Below the pieces are notes generated by a model that had not been told where the DNA came from, ran no database searches, and was given only the letters and a program-made list of their open reading frames with translations. Of a stretch of DNA of 64,000 nucleotides, positions 44,797 through 52,891 are shown piece by piece. The stretch is from Rhodobacteraceae bacterium M382 (GTDB lineage Bacteria; Pseudomonadota; Alphaproteobacteria; Rhodobacterales; Rhodobacteraceae): the NCBI GenBank assembly GCA_025141015.1, contig CP081098.1:434001-498000 (forward strand). Reading direction: 5' to 3'. The translations under genes and the position numbers were made by a program. Every line of letters starts with the position of its first letter. Positions within the stretch are counted from its first letter, which is position 1.

Positions 44797-45582
44797 ATGA
44801 CGGATTCGATCCTGGTGCAGGACAATGGAAATTGGGTAGAGATCACGCTGAACCGCCCGGACCGCCTGAACAGCTTTAATGATGAAATGCATTATGCCCT
44901 GCGGGACGCCATCACGGCGGCGCGGGACGGTGGCAAGCGCGCCATTCTGCTGACAGGGGCAGGACGCGGGTTCTGTGCGGGACAGGATCTGGGTGATCGC
45001 GATCCGCGCAAGATGGATGGCCCGCCGGATCTGGGCAACACGGTGCGCACGTTCTATGCGCCGCTGGTGCGGTTGATCCGGTCGCTGAATTTCCCCGTGA
45101 TCTGTGCCGTTAACGGCGTGGCAGCGGGGGCCGGGGCCAATCTGTCGCTGGCCTGTGATGTGGTTCTGGCCGCGGAGAGCGCCAAATTTATCCAGTCCTT
45201 TTCCAAGGTCGGGTTGATCCCCGATACCGGTGGGTCCTGGCATTTGCCGCGTCTGTTGGGCGAGGCGCGTGCCAAGGGATTGGCGTTCACCGCCGAACCG
45301 CTGCCTGCACAAAAGGCCGAAGATTGGGGTCTGATCTGGAAGGCATTGCCGGACGGCGACCTGATGACCGAGGCCCGCGCCATGGCGGAAAAATTTGCCA
45401 ATGGTCCAACGTTGGGGTTGGGGCTGACCAAGCAATCAATTCAGGCCGCTGCCGTGGACACGTTGCATGATCATCTGGAATTGGAGGCGGACGCCATGAA
45501 GCGCTGTGGCGAAAGCGCGGATTACGCCGAAGGGGTGGCGAGCTTTCTGGAAAAACGCGCCCCTGTGTTCAAGGGCGAATGA
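44797..45582 (+). CDS. paaG: 1,2-epoxyphenylacetyl-CoA isomerase (enoyl-CoA hydratase family)
   Basis: A 261-residue crotonase-fold protein with oxyanion-hole segments FCAGQDLGDRD and NGVAAGAGANLSLACD, and an active-site Asp in VGLIPDTGGSW. PaaG converts the ring epoxide into oxepin-CoA. The frame runs far upstream, but GGAGGAGG before ATG 44797 fixes the start. The stop overlaps paaI by 4 nt (ATGA). Confidence 0.94.
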   Translation: MTDSILVQDNGNWVEITLNRPDRLNSFNDEMHYALRDAITAARDGGKRAILLTGAGRGFCAGQDLGDRDPRKMDGPPDLGNTVRTFYAPLVRLIRSLNFPVICAVNGVAAGAGANLSLACDVVLAAESAKFIQSFSKVGLIPDTGGSWHLPRLLGEARAKGLAFTAEPLPAQKAEDWGLIWKALPDGDLMTEARAMAEKFANGPTLGLGLTKQSIQAAAVDTLHDHLELEADAMKRCGESADYAEGVASFLEKRAPVFKGE

Positions 45583-46046
45583 GCATGACATCCCAAATGA
45601 CACCCTCAATGACACCCTCAATGACACCCAAGGAACGTGCGCAAAAAGCATCCGCCGCCATGTGGGCGGGCGACAATGCATCAAAATGGGCCGGGATGGA
45701 AATCACCCATGTCGACGAAGGTGTTGCGACGTTGGAAATGACTGTCGAGCCGCATCATTGCAACGGCCACGGCATTTGCCACGGCGGCGTGACTTTCATG
45801 TTGGCCGACAGTGCCTTTGCCTTTGCGTGCAACAGCCGAAACCAGTCGACCGTGGCCCAGCACAACATGATCAGCTTTACCGCGCCGGGCCGTATTGGCG
45901 ACCGGTTATCTGCCACCGCGTCAGAGGTATCCCTGACCGGTCGCAGCGGAATTTATGATGTCACAGTCACCAATCAGGATGGCACCCAGATCGCGGAATT
46001 CCGGGGCATGTCCCGGGCGATCAAGGGCAATTTGTTTGAAGAATAA
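45579..46046 (+). CDS. paaI: Hydroxyphenylacetyl-CoA thioesterase PaaI
   Basis: A 155-residue hotdog-fold thioesterase. The catalytic region GHGICHGGVTFMLADSAFAFA contains the conserved Gly-rich motif and Asp. PaaI clears dead-end ring-hydroxylated CoA esters. The N-terminal MTPSMTPSMTP comes from a 12-bp tandem repeat (ATGACACCCTCA, 45598-45627) that offers several in-frame ATGs; the coupled start at 45579 is used. Confidence 0.92.
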   Translation: MSMTSQMTPSMTPSMTPKERAQKASAAMWAGDNASKWAGMEITHVDEGVATLEMTVEPHHCNGHGICHGGVTFMLADSAFAFACNSRNQSTVAQHNMISFTAPGRIGDRLSATASEVSLTGRSGIYDVTVTNQDGTQIAEFRGMSRAIKGNLFEE

Positions 46047-46061
46047 GGCGAGGAGAACGTA

Positions 46062-47372
46062 ATGAAGGACCTGAGCCCCCGTAAGGAAGAGTTGGATCCG
46101 ATCGAGATCGCATCCCTGGATGAAATTCGCGCTCTGCAGTTGGAGCGGCTGAAATGGTCGGTGCGCCACGCCTATGACAACGTGGCCATGTACAAGCAGC
46201 GGTTTGACGAGGCCGGGGTGCACCCGGATGATCTGCAACAGCTGTCGGATCTGTCGAAATTCCCGTTCACCTACAAGAACGATCTGCGCGACAATTACCC
46301 GTTTGGCCTGTTTGCGGTGCCGCGCGAACAGATCATGCGTCTGCACGCGTCGTCGGGCACCACCGGCAAGCCGACCGTTGTGGGCTATACCGGCAATGAC
46401 ATTTCGAACTGGGCCGATCTGGTGGCGCGCAGCCTGCGGGCGTCGGGATTGCGCCGGGGCGACATGGTGCATAACGCCTATGGATATGGGTTGTTCACCG
46501 GCGGTTTGGGTGCGCATTACGGGATTGAACGGCTGGGGGCCACTGTGGTGCCGATGTCGGGCGGTCAGACCGAAAAGCAGGTCGGGCTGATCACCGATTT
46601 TCAGCCCACCGGCATCATGGTCACGCCATCCTATATGCTGAACATTCTGGAACAGTATCACAAGGTCGGCCTGGACCCGCGGGAAAGCTCGCTTCAGGTT
46701 GGAGTGTTCGGGGCCGAGCCCTGGACCGATGCCATGCGCAAGGAAGTCGAAGCGGCGTTTGACATGCATGCGGTCGATATCTACGGGCTGTCTGAAATCA
46801 TGGGCCCCGGTGTGGCCAGCGAATGCGTCGAGACCAAAGACGGTCCGGTGATTTGGGAGGATCATTTCCTGCCGGAAATCATCGACCCGCAAACCGGCGA
46901 AGTGCTGCCGGATGGCGAGCTGGGCGAGCTGGTGTTTACCACGCTGACCAAAGAAGGTCTGCCGATGATCCGGTATCGCACCCGCGATCTGACCCGTCTG
47001 TTGCCGGGCACCGCACGCACGATGCGTCGGATGGAAAAGATCACCGGCCGTTCTGATGACATGATCATCCTGCGCGGCGTCAACGTGTTCCCGACCCAGA
47101 TCGAAGAACAGGTTCTGGCCACCGGCGGTCTGTCCAGCCATTTCCAGATCGAACTGTACAAATCCGGCCGCATGGATGCGATGCGGGTGTTTGTCGAGGC
47201 GGATCTGGAGTCCACCGACAATCTGTCCAAAACCGCCGCAGCACGGATGCTGACCAAGCGGATCAAGGACATTGTTGGTGTTTCGACCGAGATTATTGTA
47301 GGCAACCCCGGTGACGTTGAACGCTCGCAAGGCAAGGCAAAGCGCGTTGTAGACAACCGCGACAAGGAGTGA
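46062..47372 (+). CDS. paaK: Phenylacetate-CoA ligase
   Basis: A 436-residue adenylate-forming enzyme with the phosphate-binding loop SSGTTGKPTVVGYT (about residue 95), YGLSEIMGPG and the C-terminal hinge around RGVNVFPTQIEE. It activates phenylacetate with ATP and CoA in the first pathway step. GGCGAGGAG precedes the ATG. It is followed after 3 nt by the TetR regulator. Confidence 0.96.
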   Translation: MKDLSPRKEELDPIEIASLDEIRALQLERLKWSVRHAYDNVAMYKQRFDEAGVHPDDLQQLSDLSKFPFTYKNDLRDNYPFGLFAVPREQIMRLHASSGTTGKPTVVGYTGNDISNWADLVARSLRASGLRRGDMVHNAYGYGLFTGGLGAHYGIERLGATVVPMSGGQTEKQVGLITDFQPTGIMVTPSYMLNILEQYHKVGLDPRESSLQVGVFGAEPWTDAMRKEVEAAFDMHAVDIYGLSEIMGPGVASECVETKDGPVIWEDHFLPEIIDPQTGEVLPDGELGELVFTTLTKEGLPMIRYRTRDLTRLLPGTARTMRRMEKITGRSDDMIILRGVNVFPTQIEEQVLATGGLSSHFQIELYKSGRMDAMRVFVEADLESTDNLSKTAAARMLTKRIKDIVGVSTEIIVGNPGDVERSQGKAKRVVDNRDKE

Positions 47373-47375
47373 GAT

Positions 47376-47972
47376 TTGGCCCGCACAATCGCAAAGGACC
47401 ACGATCAAAAGCGCACCCAAATTCTGCAATCGGCGGCCAAAGTGTTCGCCGAACAGGGGTTTGACCGCGCATCCATGACACAGCTGGCCCGAGAGTGCGG
47501 GATATCCAAGGCCAATATCTATCACTACTACGACAGCAAGGATGCCATCCTGTATGACATCCTGGATACCTATCTGCGTGATTTGCGCGACCGGATTTGT
47601 GGGATCGACCTGGTGGGGGCGGACGCGGCAGAACGATTGCGCCGGATCGTGGCCGAAGTGCTGCGGGCCTATCAGGGGGCGGACCACGAACATCAGGTTC
47701 AGATCGGTGCCATGTCGGCGTTGCCCGAGGATCAGCAGAAACAGATGCGCGCCTATCAGCGCGATATGGTGCGGTTTCTCAGCGATGCGGTGCGCGACAC
47801 CGCGCCCGAGGTGTTTGACGGCCAGGAGGACAAGCTGCGATCGGCCACCATGTCGGTCTTTGGCATGTTGAACTGGTATTACATGTGGAACACCGGTGCG
47901 GGCACCCAGGCGCGCGAAGATTACGCGGTTCTGGTGACCAATCTGACCCTGAACGGGGTCAAGGCGCTCTGA
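47376..47972 (+). CDS. paaR: TetR-family regulator of the paa operon (PaaR-like)
   Basis: A 198-residue protein with a TetR HTH (SMTQLARECGISKANIYHYYDSKDAIL) and an all-helical ligand domain. The start is TTG at 47376, supported by AAGGAG 6 nt upstream and by the family N-terminus (ARTIAKDHDQKRTQIL). It is the last gene of the paaGIK operon. It is the likely binder of the AACCG-TT-CGGTT site at 44743-44754 (inference). Confidence 0.85.
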   Translation: MARTIAKDHDQKRTQILQSAAKVFAEQGFDRASMTQLARECGISKANIYHYYDSKDAILYDILDTYLRDLRDRICGIDLVGADAAERLRRIVAEVLRAYQGADHEHQVQIGAMSALPEDQQKQMRAYQRDMVRFLSDAVRDTAPEVFDGQEDKLRSATMSVFGMLNWYYMWNTGAGTQAREDYAVLVTNLTLNGVKAL

Positions 47973-48000
47973 GCGTTCGACCTTCACGATTTTGGCAAAC

Positions 48001-48032
48001 ACCACCCCAGGTCTAGGCAGGGGGTGGTTTTT
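48001..48032 (+). terminator. Intrinsic terminator of paaGIK-paaR
   Basis: ACCACCCC (48001-48008) pairs with GGGGTGGT (48021-48028), followed by T to 48032. It lies 28 nt after the regulator stop. Confidence 0.85.
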
Positions 48033-48066
48033 CGCGTTCACTGGCCCCTGAGAGGGAGCGTGTGTG

Positions 48067-48282
48067 ATGCAAAAGCCGGAAGATTTCCAGAAGTTCTATT
48101 ACACCAAGGTCGGAATGGGCGAGGCCTGTGGCTGCGCCGAGCGGGTCATTGACGTCTATGAGTTCAACCGCAAGGGCGGCACGATCGACCGGGTCGACGT
48201 GCCATCGCCGCGCAAACGGCGGTCCTGGAAATCTCTGGCCCGCAAATACGGTCTGCTGAGCCGCCCCAAAAGGCCGGAGTGA
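48067..48282 (+). CDS. Small basic protein of unknown function
   Basis: A 71-residue protein starting MQKPEDFQKFYYTKVGMGEACGCAERVI. It has a CGC motif near residue 20 and a very basic C-terminal half (PRKRRSWKSLARKYG). No family is recognised. GAGGGAG lies about 9 nt upstream of ATG 48067; a GTG one codon earlier is possible. It runs into the 3' end of the convergent PACE gene with a 2-nt gap. Codon use looks native, so it is probably real. Confidence 0.6.
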   Translation: MQKPEDFQKFYYTKVGMGEACGCAERVIDVYEFNRKGGTIDRVDVPSPRKRRSWKSLARKYGLLSRPKRPE

Positions 48283-48284
48283 GA

Positions 48285-48704
48285 TCACGCAGGCCGGGGA
48301 ACCGGGAACACCAGATCATAGGTCCAGTTATAGACATAGGCATAGATCAGGAAGAACGCCGAAAACCCAAGGTCGAGGATCAGAGCCTCCCAATAGCCGA
48401 TGGCCAGCCACCAGGCGGTGACAAAGATCCCAACCAGCAGCATGACCGCTTCGAACAGGATGGCGTGCACCGCCCGCAGACCGGGGCCGCGCGGGGCCAT
48501 GTTGCGGTATTTGCGGTCCCACAGGTCGAACATCCAATTGAACGCAAAGTTCCAGGTCATGGCTATGAGGCTGAACATCAGGCTGAGCGCCCCCATGCTG
48601 TGGACCGGGTGACCCGTGATCCAGGCGGCACCAAAGGAGACGATGGCCAGGGCGAACAGTTCGAACAGGATGGTGTGGCGGATGCGGTCCTTGAACGTGC
48701 GCAT
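48285..48704 (-). CDS. PACE-family multidrug/biguanide efflux transporter
   Basis: A 139-residue protein with four TM helices in two repeats of the bacterial-transmembrane-pair type. The conserved TWNFAFNWMFDLWDR and a later YVYNWTYDLVFP, with acidic residues inside the membrane, are as in AceI. Such proteins export chlorhexidine, acriflavine or polyamine-like compounds. It is divergent from a MarR gene over two matching operators. Confidence 0.9.
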   Translation of the reverse strand: MRTFKDRIRHTILFELFALAIVSFGAAWITGHPVHSMGALSLMFSLIAMTWNFAFNWMFDLWDRKYRNMAPRGPGLRAVHAILFEAVMLLVGIFVTAWWLAIGYWEALILDLGFSAFFLIYAYVYNWTYDLVFPVPRPA

Positions 48705-48708
48705 GATT

Positions 48709-48767
48709 TATCTTTCTAGAAAGGTATTTCCTTCCATATAGAATTAAAGTATCTTTCTGGCAAGATA
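48709..48767. promoter_or_regulatory. Two MarR operators over divergent promoters
   Basis: TATCTTTCTAGAAAGGTA (48709-48726) and TATCTTTCTGGCAAGATA (48750-48767) are near-identical 18-bp palindromes with centres 41 bp apart. Plus promoter: TTCTAG (48714-48719), 17 nt, TATAGA (48737-48742). Minus promoter: TTGCCA (48763-48758), 17 nt, TATATG (48740-48735). Each operator covers one -35 box. Confidence 0.88.
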
Positions 48768-48784
48768 GAAAATGGCGGTGGAAC

Positions 48785-49294
48785 ATGACGGGAAAGCTGA
48801 CGATTTCTGAAATCATGGGGCAGATTCAGCAAAATTGGCCCCGCGCGATGGGTCCGGAAACGCCTGTGATTCTGGGGGTTATTCGGTTGAATGACATCAT
48901 TGCCGAAGGCACAAACCGCATTGTTGCCGACTATGGGCTGACGCAATCCAGTTTCGAAGTGTTGATGACCCTGCGGGCGCAACCCGTGCCCCGCCAGTTG
49001 ACGCCCACGGGGCTGTATCAGGCGTTGCTGATCAGTTCGGGCGGCATGACCAAGGTTCTCAAACAGCTGGAGCAGGACGGGTTGGTGCGCCGTGTGGCCC
49101 ATGAAACCGATCAGCGCAGCCGCTATGTACAGCTGACCGACGCCGGAGAGACGATGGTCGAACAGGCATTCGACGCGGTGACCGTGTTTGAAAGCGCGGT
49201 CCTGTCCAAGGCCCTGTCACAGGAGCAGATCGCCCATCTGGGGGAGACGTTACTGCAGGCGCTGGATCCGCTGGAGCGCGACCGGGGCACATAG
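48785..49294 (+). CDS. MarR-family transcriptional regulator
   Basis: A 169-residue winged-HTH protein with a recognition region (PRQLTPTGLYQALLISSGGMTKVLKQLEQDGL) and the wing RVAHETDQRSRYVQLTDAG. It very probably binds the two 18-bp sites upstream, repressing itself and the PACE exporter until a ligand binds. The ATG is 18 nt after the second operator. Confidence 0.9.
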   Translation: MTGKLTISEIMGQIQQNWPRAMGPETPVILGVIRLNDIIAEGTNRIVADYGLTQSSFEVLMTLRAQPVPRQLTPTGLYQALLISSGGMTKVLKQLEQDGLVRRVAHETDQRSRYVQLTDAGETMVEQAFDAVTVFESAVLSKALSQEQIAHLGETLLQALDPLERDRGT

Positions 49295-49313
49295 GACGGG
49301 GCAGATAGAAAAA

Positions 49314-49341
49314 GGGCGCCCTTTTGTCTGAAAGGACGCCC
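49314..49341. terminator. Bidirectional hairpin between marR and the Paa-like gene
   Basis: GGGCGcCCTTT (49314-49324) pairs with AAAGGaCGCCC (49331-49341), with one internal mismatch. A-rich sequence precedes it and CTGTTT follows, suiting termination of the convergent genes. Confidence 0.65.
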
Positions 49342-49366
49342 CTGTTTCTGATCGTGGATCTGCAAT

Positions 49367-50125
49367 TCAGCCTGCGGCGAGGCCCAGATTTTCCAGAATG
49401 GCCTTGGTCTCGGCCTCCCAGCGGTTTTTGAGCTCGGCGTTGCCGCTCTTGCGCAGACCGATGGCTTTCAGCGCCTCTGCCTTGGAGGAGGTTTCAGAGC
49501 CAAAGCTGGCCGCGACGCGGGGCCACCAGTAGGCAACCGATGCCTGCACCGTCGCCTTGTCGCTGCTGTCCAGCAGCTTGGCGACACCCTCTTCGGCCAG
49601 TTCGGCGTGGCGGGCTTCGATCGGGGCGATGGCGCGGAAGGCTTCGGCCAATGGCTGATAGGACACCATCGAAAATTCAGCCATCTGCACGGCCACGGCG
49701 CGGCCCATCAGCAGGTTCATCACCACGGCATCGGTCCAGCCATCCAGCGGATAGTTGAACACCGCCAGACGCATGTCGTGTTCGGACCGGGTCTGGCCAA
49801 TGTCGGCGTCGCGCTCCAGTCGGGCGGTCCACGGGTGGTGGTTGGCGTACCGTCCGGTGTCGGCACCGAATTCCCCCATGATCGACAGCACCTTGTCGGC
49901 GTTGTCGGTTTTTTCCAACACGATCTTGGCGGCGGCGATGCGTTCCTTGATCCCCGGACCCTGGTTGATGATGTCGGCAAAGCCAGCGGCCCCGGCCAGT
50001 TCGCTGTCGACGAATGTCGCCATCAGTTTCATCAGCTCGGCGCGATAGCGCGGTGGCACGTTGGTGGGGTTGGTCAGCACACCACCGGCGGCGAGATAGC
50101 TCTCGATGCTCATATCTTCGGCCAT
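49367..50125 (-). CDS. Ferritin-like Paa-catabolic-family protein (third PaaA/PaaC paralogue)
   Basis: A 252-residue helical protein of the phenylacetic acid catabolic family. The second half has IAPIEARHAELAEEG (an ExxH iron-ligand pair), but the matching first ExxH is not evident, so it may be non-catalytic like PaaC. It follows paaE by 15 nt and ends the paaJABCDE operon. AAGGA 6 nt upstream supports ATG 50125. It is not part of the classic E. coli paa set; its role is unknown. Confidence 0.78.
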   Translation of the reverse strand: MAEDMSIESYLAAGGVLTNPTNVPPRYRAELMKLMATFVDSELAGAAGFADIINQGPGIKERIAAAKIVLEKTDNADKVLSIMGEFGADTGRYANHHPWTARLERDADIGQTRSEHDMRLAVFNYPLDGWTDAVVMNLLMGRAVAVQMAEFSMVSYQPLAEAFRAIAPIEARHAELAEEGVAKLLDSSDKATVQASVAYWWPRVAASFGSETSSKAEALKAIGLRKSGNAELKNRWEAETKAILENLGLAAG

Positions 50126-50140
50126 GATATTTCCTTCCCC

Positions 50141-51214
50141 TTACTGATCGTAATCGACGACGACATTGTCGGTCACCGGATAGGACTGGCAGGATAGGAC
50201 ATAGCCCTTTTCCACCTCGTAATCCTCGAGCGCGTGGTTGGCGACCATTTCGACTTCGCCCTCCAATACCTTGCAGCGGCAGGTCGAACAGACACCGGCC
50301 TTGCAGGCGTATGGCGCGTCCATCCGGTTTTCCAGTGCGGCGTCCAGAATGGTGATATCCTTGGGCATCTGGATGGTCTGGGTCGATCCGTCCAGGGTGA
50401 TGGCCGCGGTGGTCTGGTTGGCGTTGCTGGCCGCGTTCTTGCTGACCACCTTGCGTTTGGCCCGGCCGGGCTGGGCGCTGGCAAACAGTTCGAATTTGAT
50501 CTGGCTGTCACCCAGGCCTGCGGTGCGCAGCGCGGCGGCAATGCCCAGCATCATCGGTTCGGGACCACAGATGAACGCGGTATCGACGTTCTGGATGTCG
50601 ATCCAATGTTCAAACAGCTGGGCGCATTTTTCTTCGGTCACCAGGCCGGTGAACAGGTCGATGTCCTGTGCGTCCGATTCCAGGATGTGGATCACGTTCA
50701 GGCGACCCATATAGAGGTTCTTGAGATCCTCCAGTTCCTCGCGGAACATGATCGTGTTCACGCCCTTGTTGGCGTAAACCAGCGTAAAGCGCGCATCGGG
50801 TTCGGTCGACAGGGTGGTTTTCAGGATCGACAGAACCGGGGTGATGCCCGATCCACCGGCAAAGCCCAGATACTGTTTTTCCGTACCCGCATCGAGCGCG
50901 GTGAAAAAGCTGCCCATGGGGGGCATCGCCTGAAGGGTTTCACCGACTGTCAGCTCTTCGTTGGCCCAGGTCGAAAAGGCACCGCCATCGACACGTTTGA
51001 TGCCGACCTGCAGGATACCTTCGTCTTTGCCCGCGCAGATCGAATAGGACCGGCGCAGTTCCTCGCCGTCAAAATCGCGGCGGAAGGTCAGGTACTGACC
51101 TTGGGTGAAATCGAATTCTTCGGCTGCGCCGTTCACCGGCTTCAGCGTGACCACGACAGCGTCGCGGATGGTTTTGTGGATGTCTGTGACTTCCAGATCG
51201 TGAAAGCGCGCCAT
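50141..51214 (-). CDS. paaE: 1,2-phenylacetyl-CoA epoxidase, reductase subunit PaaE
   Basis: A 357-residue protein with an FNR-type FAD domain (RRSYSICAG), NAD(P) domain (GGSGITPVLSIL, CGPEPMM) and a C-terminal plant-type [2Fe-2S] ferredoxin (CKAGVCSTCRC plus LSCQS). It passes electrons from NADPH to the PaaAC di-iron oxygenase. Start ATG 51214 with AGGAGGAGAC upstream; the longer frame is not needed. Confidence 0.95.
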   Translation of the reverse strand: MARFHDLEVTDIHKTIRDAVVVTLKPVNGAAEEFDFTQGQYLTFRRDFDGEELRRSYSICAGKDEGILQVGIKRVDGGAFSTWANEELTVGETLQAMPPMGSFFTALDAGTEKQYLGFAGGSGITPVLSILKTTLSTEPDARFTLVYANKGVNTIMFREELEDLKNLYMGRLNVIHILESDAQDIDLFTGLVTEEKCAQLFEHWIDIQNVDTAFICGPEPMMLGIAAALRTAGLGDSQIKFELFASAQPGRAKRKVVSKNAASNANQTTAAITLDGSTQTIQMPKDITILDAALENRMDAPYACKAGVCSTCRCKVLEGEVEMVANHALEDYEVEKGYVLSCQSYPVTDNVVVDYDQ

Positions 51215-51237
51215 CGGCAGTCTCCTCCTGTGCGGGC

Positions 51238-51699
51238 TTAGATGCACTTGAAATAATCAAAGGGTTCCAGGCAGTCCCGGCAGCGCCATTGCGCCTTGCA
51301 CGGGGTCGAGCCGAATTGGCTCAGTTTTTCCAGATGGGTGCCACCGCAATGGGGGCAGCGGCTGGGTCCGCCTGCGGGTTGCGGGGGGGCGATGCCGTAT
51401 TCTTCGAGCTTCGCCCGTCCCTTGTCGCTGAGCCAGTCGGTGGTCCAGGGCGGGGAAAGCTGGCGTTTGAGTTCCAGTTTCTCGATCCCGTGGCCGCGCA
51501 GGGCAGTTTCGATATCCATGTTGATGATCGATGTGGCGGGACAACCAGAGTAGGTCGGGGTGACGTTCACGATCAACGTGTCGTCGGACCAGGCCACATC
51601 GCGGATGATGCCCAGATCCACAAGAGAGATCACAGGGATTTCGGGGTCAGGAACGGAGTCGAGCCATTCCCAAACCTGGTTCACGCTAGGCTGTGTCAT
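51238..51699 (-). CDS. paaD: Phenylacetyl-CoA epoxidase maturation subunit PaaD
   Basis: A 153-residue protein with an N-terminal DUF59/MIP18-like domain (SVPDPEIPVISLVDLGI, PTYSGCPAT) and a C-terminal zinc-ribbon-like part (CPHCGG and CRDCLEPFDY). It is thought to help cofactor assembly for the epoxidase complex. Start ATG 51699; the frame runs back through the structured spacer. Confidence 0.93.
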   Translation of the reverse strand: MTQPSVNQVWEWLDSVPDPEIPVISLVDLGIIRDVAWSDDTLIVNVTPTYSGCPATSIINMDIETALRGHGIEKLELKRQLSPPWTTDWLSDKGRAKLEEYGIAPPQPAGGPSRCPHCGGTHLEKLSQFGSTPCKAQWRCRDCLEPFDYFKCI

Positions 51700-51730
51700 G
51701 TCGTTTGCCGTTCCATATGTTGACGGCGGC

Positions 51731-51800
51731 TTTCGGGCGGGTGCCGGAATTTTGAAAAATTCCGATCCGATTTCTTTCAAAGAAATCGGTCCGCCCGGAA
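51731..51800 (-). repeat. Perfect three-way-junction element between paaC and paaD
   Basis: The outer stem is 10 bp (51731-51740/51791-51800, one G-T pair). Inside are two hairpins: 51746-51763 (GGAATTTT/AAAATTCC type, 8 bp) and 51767-51789 (CCGATTTCTTT and its complement, 11 bp). It begins 8 nt after the paaC stop and ends 31 nt before paaD. Possible roles are RNA processing, mRNA stabilisation, or a mobile palindromic repeat. Confidence 0.8.
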
Positions 51801-51808
51801 AGAACCGT

Positions 51809-52582
51809 TTACCATTTGCACCCGGGATAGGCACGTTGCAGCCATTGCATCTGGGTCAACAGATGCCCCAGGTGTTCGGTGTGCATACGCCCGTCACGAC
51901 CACCGGAATGGGCCCATTTGCTGGACGGAATGGTCAGCGTCGCGTCGGTCAGAACCCGACCGACCAGCGCATCGAATTCGTCGCGCAGACCGGATGGATC
52001 CGGGGCGATCCCTGCGGCCGCCATTTCGGAATCTGCCGCGTCGCTGGCGAACATTTCACCGACATAGGGCCACAGGTAATCCAGCGCGTCCTGCATCCGG
52101 GCGTGGCTCTCTTCGGTGCCGTCCCCCAGACCAACCACCGTGTCGCCGGAGCGTTCCAGGTGATAGGCGGCTTCCTTGCTGGCCTTGGCCGCAATTTCGG
52201 CCACGCGGGCGTCGGATGATTTGATCAGGCGTCCCAGGATGATCGAATGCCAGGCGTCAAACAGGAACTGGCGCATCATGGTGCGGCCGAAATCGCCATT
52301 GGGCACTTCGGTCAGCAGCACGTTGCGGAAATCCCAGGCGTCGCGCAGGAACGCCAGATCATCGGCGCTTTTGCCTTCACCCTGAACCTCGCCGGCGAGG
52401 CCCAGCCACATCTGGGTCTGACCGATCAGATCCAGCGCAGTGTTGGCCAGCGCGATGTCCTCTTCGAGGATCGGGGAGTGCCCGCACCATTCGCTGACGC
52501 GGTGGCCGAGGATCAGGGTGTTGTCCCCCATCCGCAGCAGGAATTGCAGGAGTGCGTCTTCCTTGGTGATCGTGGCGGTCAT
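51809..52582 (-). CDS. paaC: 1,2-phenylacetyl-CoA epoxidase structural subunit PaaC
   Basis: A 257-residue ferritin-like protein with QFLLRMGDNTLILGHRVSEW at the start and KEAAYHLERS in the middle. PaaC is the partner that holds PaaA in the AC heterotetramer and lacks a full di-iron site. The start overlaps the paaB stop by one base. Confidence 0.94.
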   Translation of the reverse strand: MTATITKEDALLQFLLRMGDNTLILGHRVSEWCGHSPILEEDIALANTALDLIGQTQMWLGLAGEVQGEGKSADDLAFLRDAWDFRNVLLTEVPNGDFGRTMMRQFLFDAWHSIILGRLIKSSDARVAEIAAKASKEAAYHLERSGDTVVGLGDGTEESHARMQDALDYLWPYVGEMFASDAADSEMAAAGIAPDPSGLRDEFDALVGRVLTDATLTIPSSKWAHSGGRDGRMHTEHLGHLLTQMQWLQRAYPGCKW

Positions 52583-52866
52583 TACATGTGCCCCACTTCT
52601 TCGGGGATATCAAAGAACGTCGGGTGACGATAAACCTTGGATTCCGATGGTTCGAACAGCGGGCCCTTGTCGCCCGGTGCAGTGGCGGCGATGTGGCGGG
52701 CTTCGACCACCCAGATCGACACGCCCTCATTCCGGCGGGTGTATACGTCACGGGCGTTTTTGATCGCCATTTCCGCGTCAGGTGCGTGCAGGCTGCCGAC
52801 GTGGCGGTGGCTCATCCCGTGCTGACCACGGATGAAGACTTCCCAGAGAGGCCATTCATTTTTCAT
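52582..52866 (-). CDS. paaB: 1,2-phenylacetyl-CoA epoxidase subunit PaaB
   Basis: A 94-residue protein beginning MKNEWPLWEVFIRGQHG, with HVGSLHAPDAEMAIKNARD, the diagnostic PaaB pattern. It bridges AC heterodimers in the complex. The start ATG 52866 is preceded by GAGGAGGATCC; the long frame upstream belongs to the paaA overlap. Confidence 0.95.
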   Translation of the reverse strand: MKNEWPLWEVFIRGQHGMSHRHVGSLHAPDAEMAIKNARDVYTRRNEGVSIWVVEARHIAATAPGDKGPLFEPSESKVYRHPTFFDIPEEVGHM

Positions 52867-52891
52867 TGCTAGGATCCTCCTCGCTAGCGAA

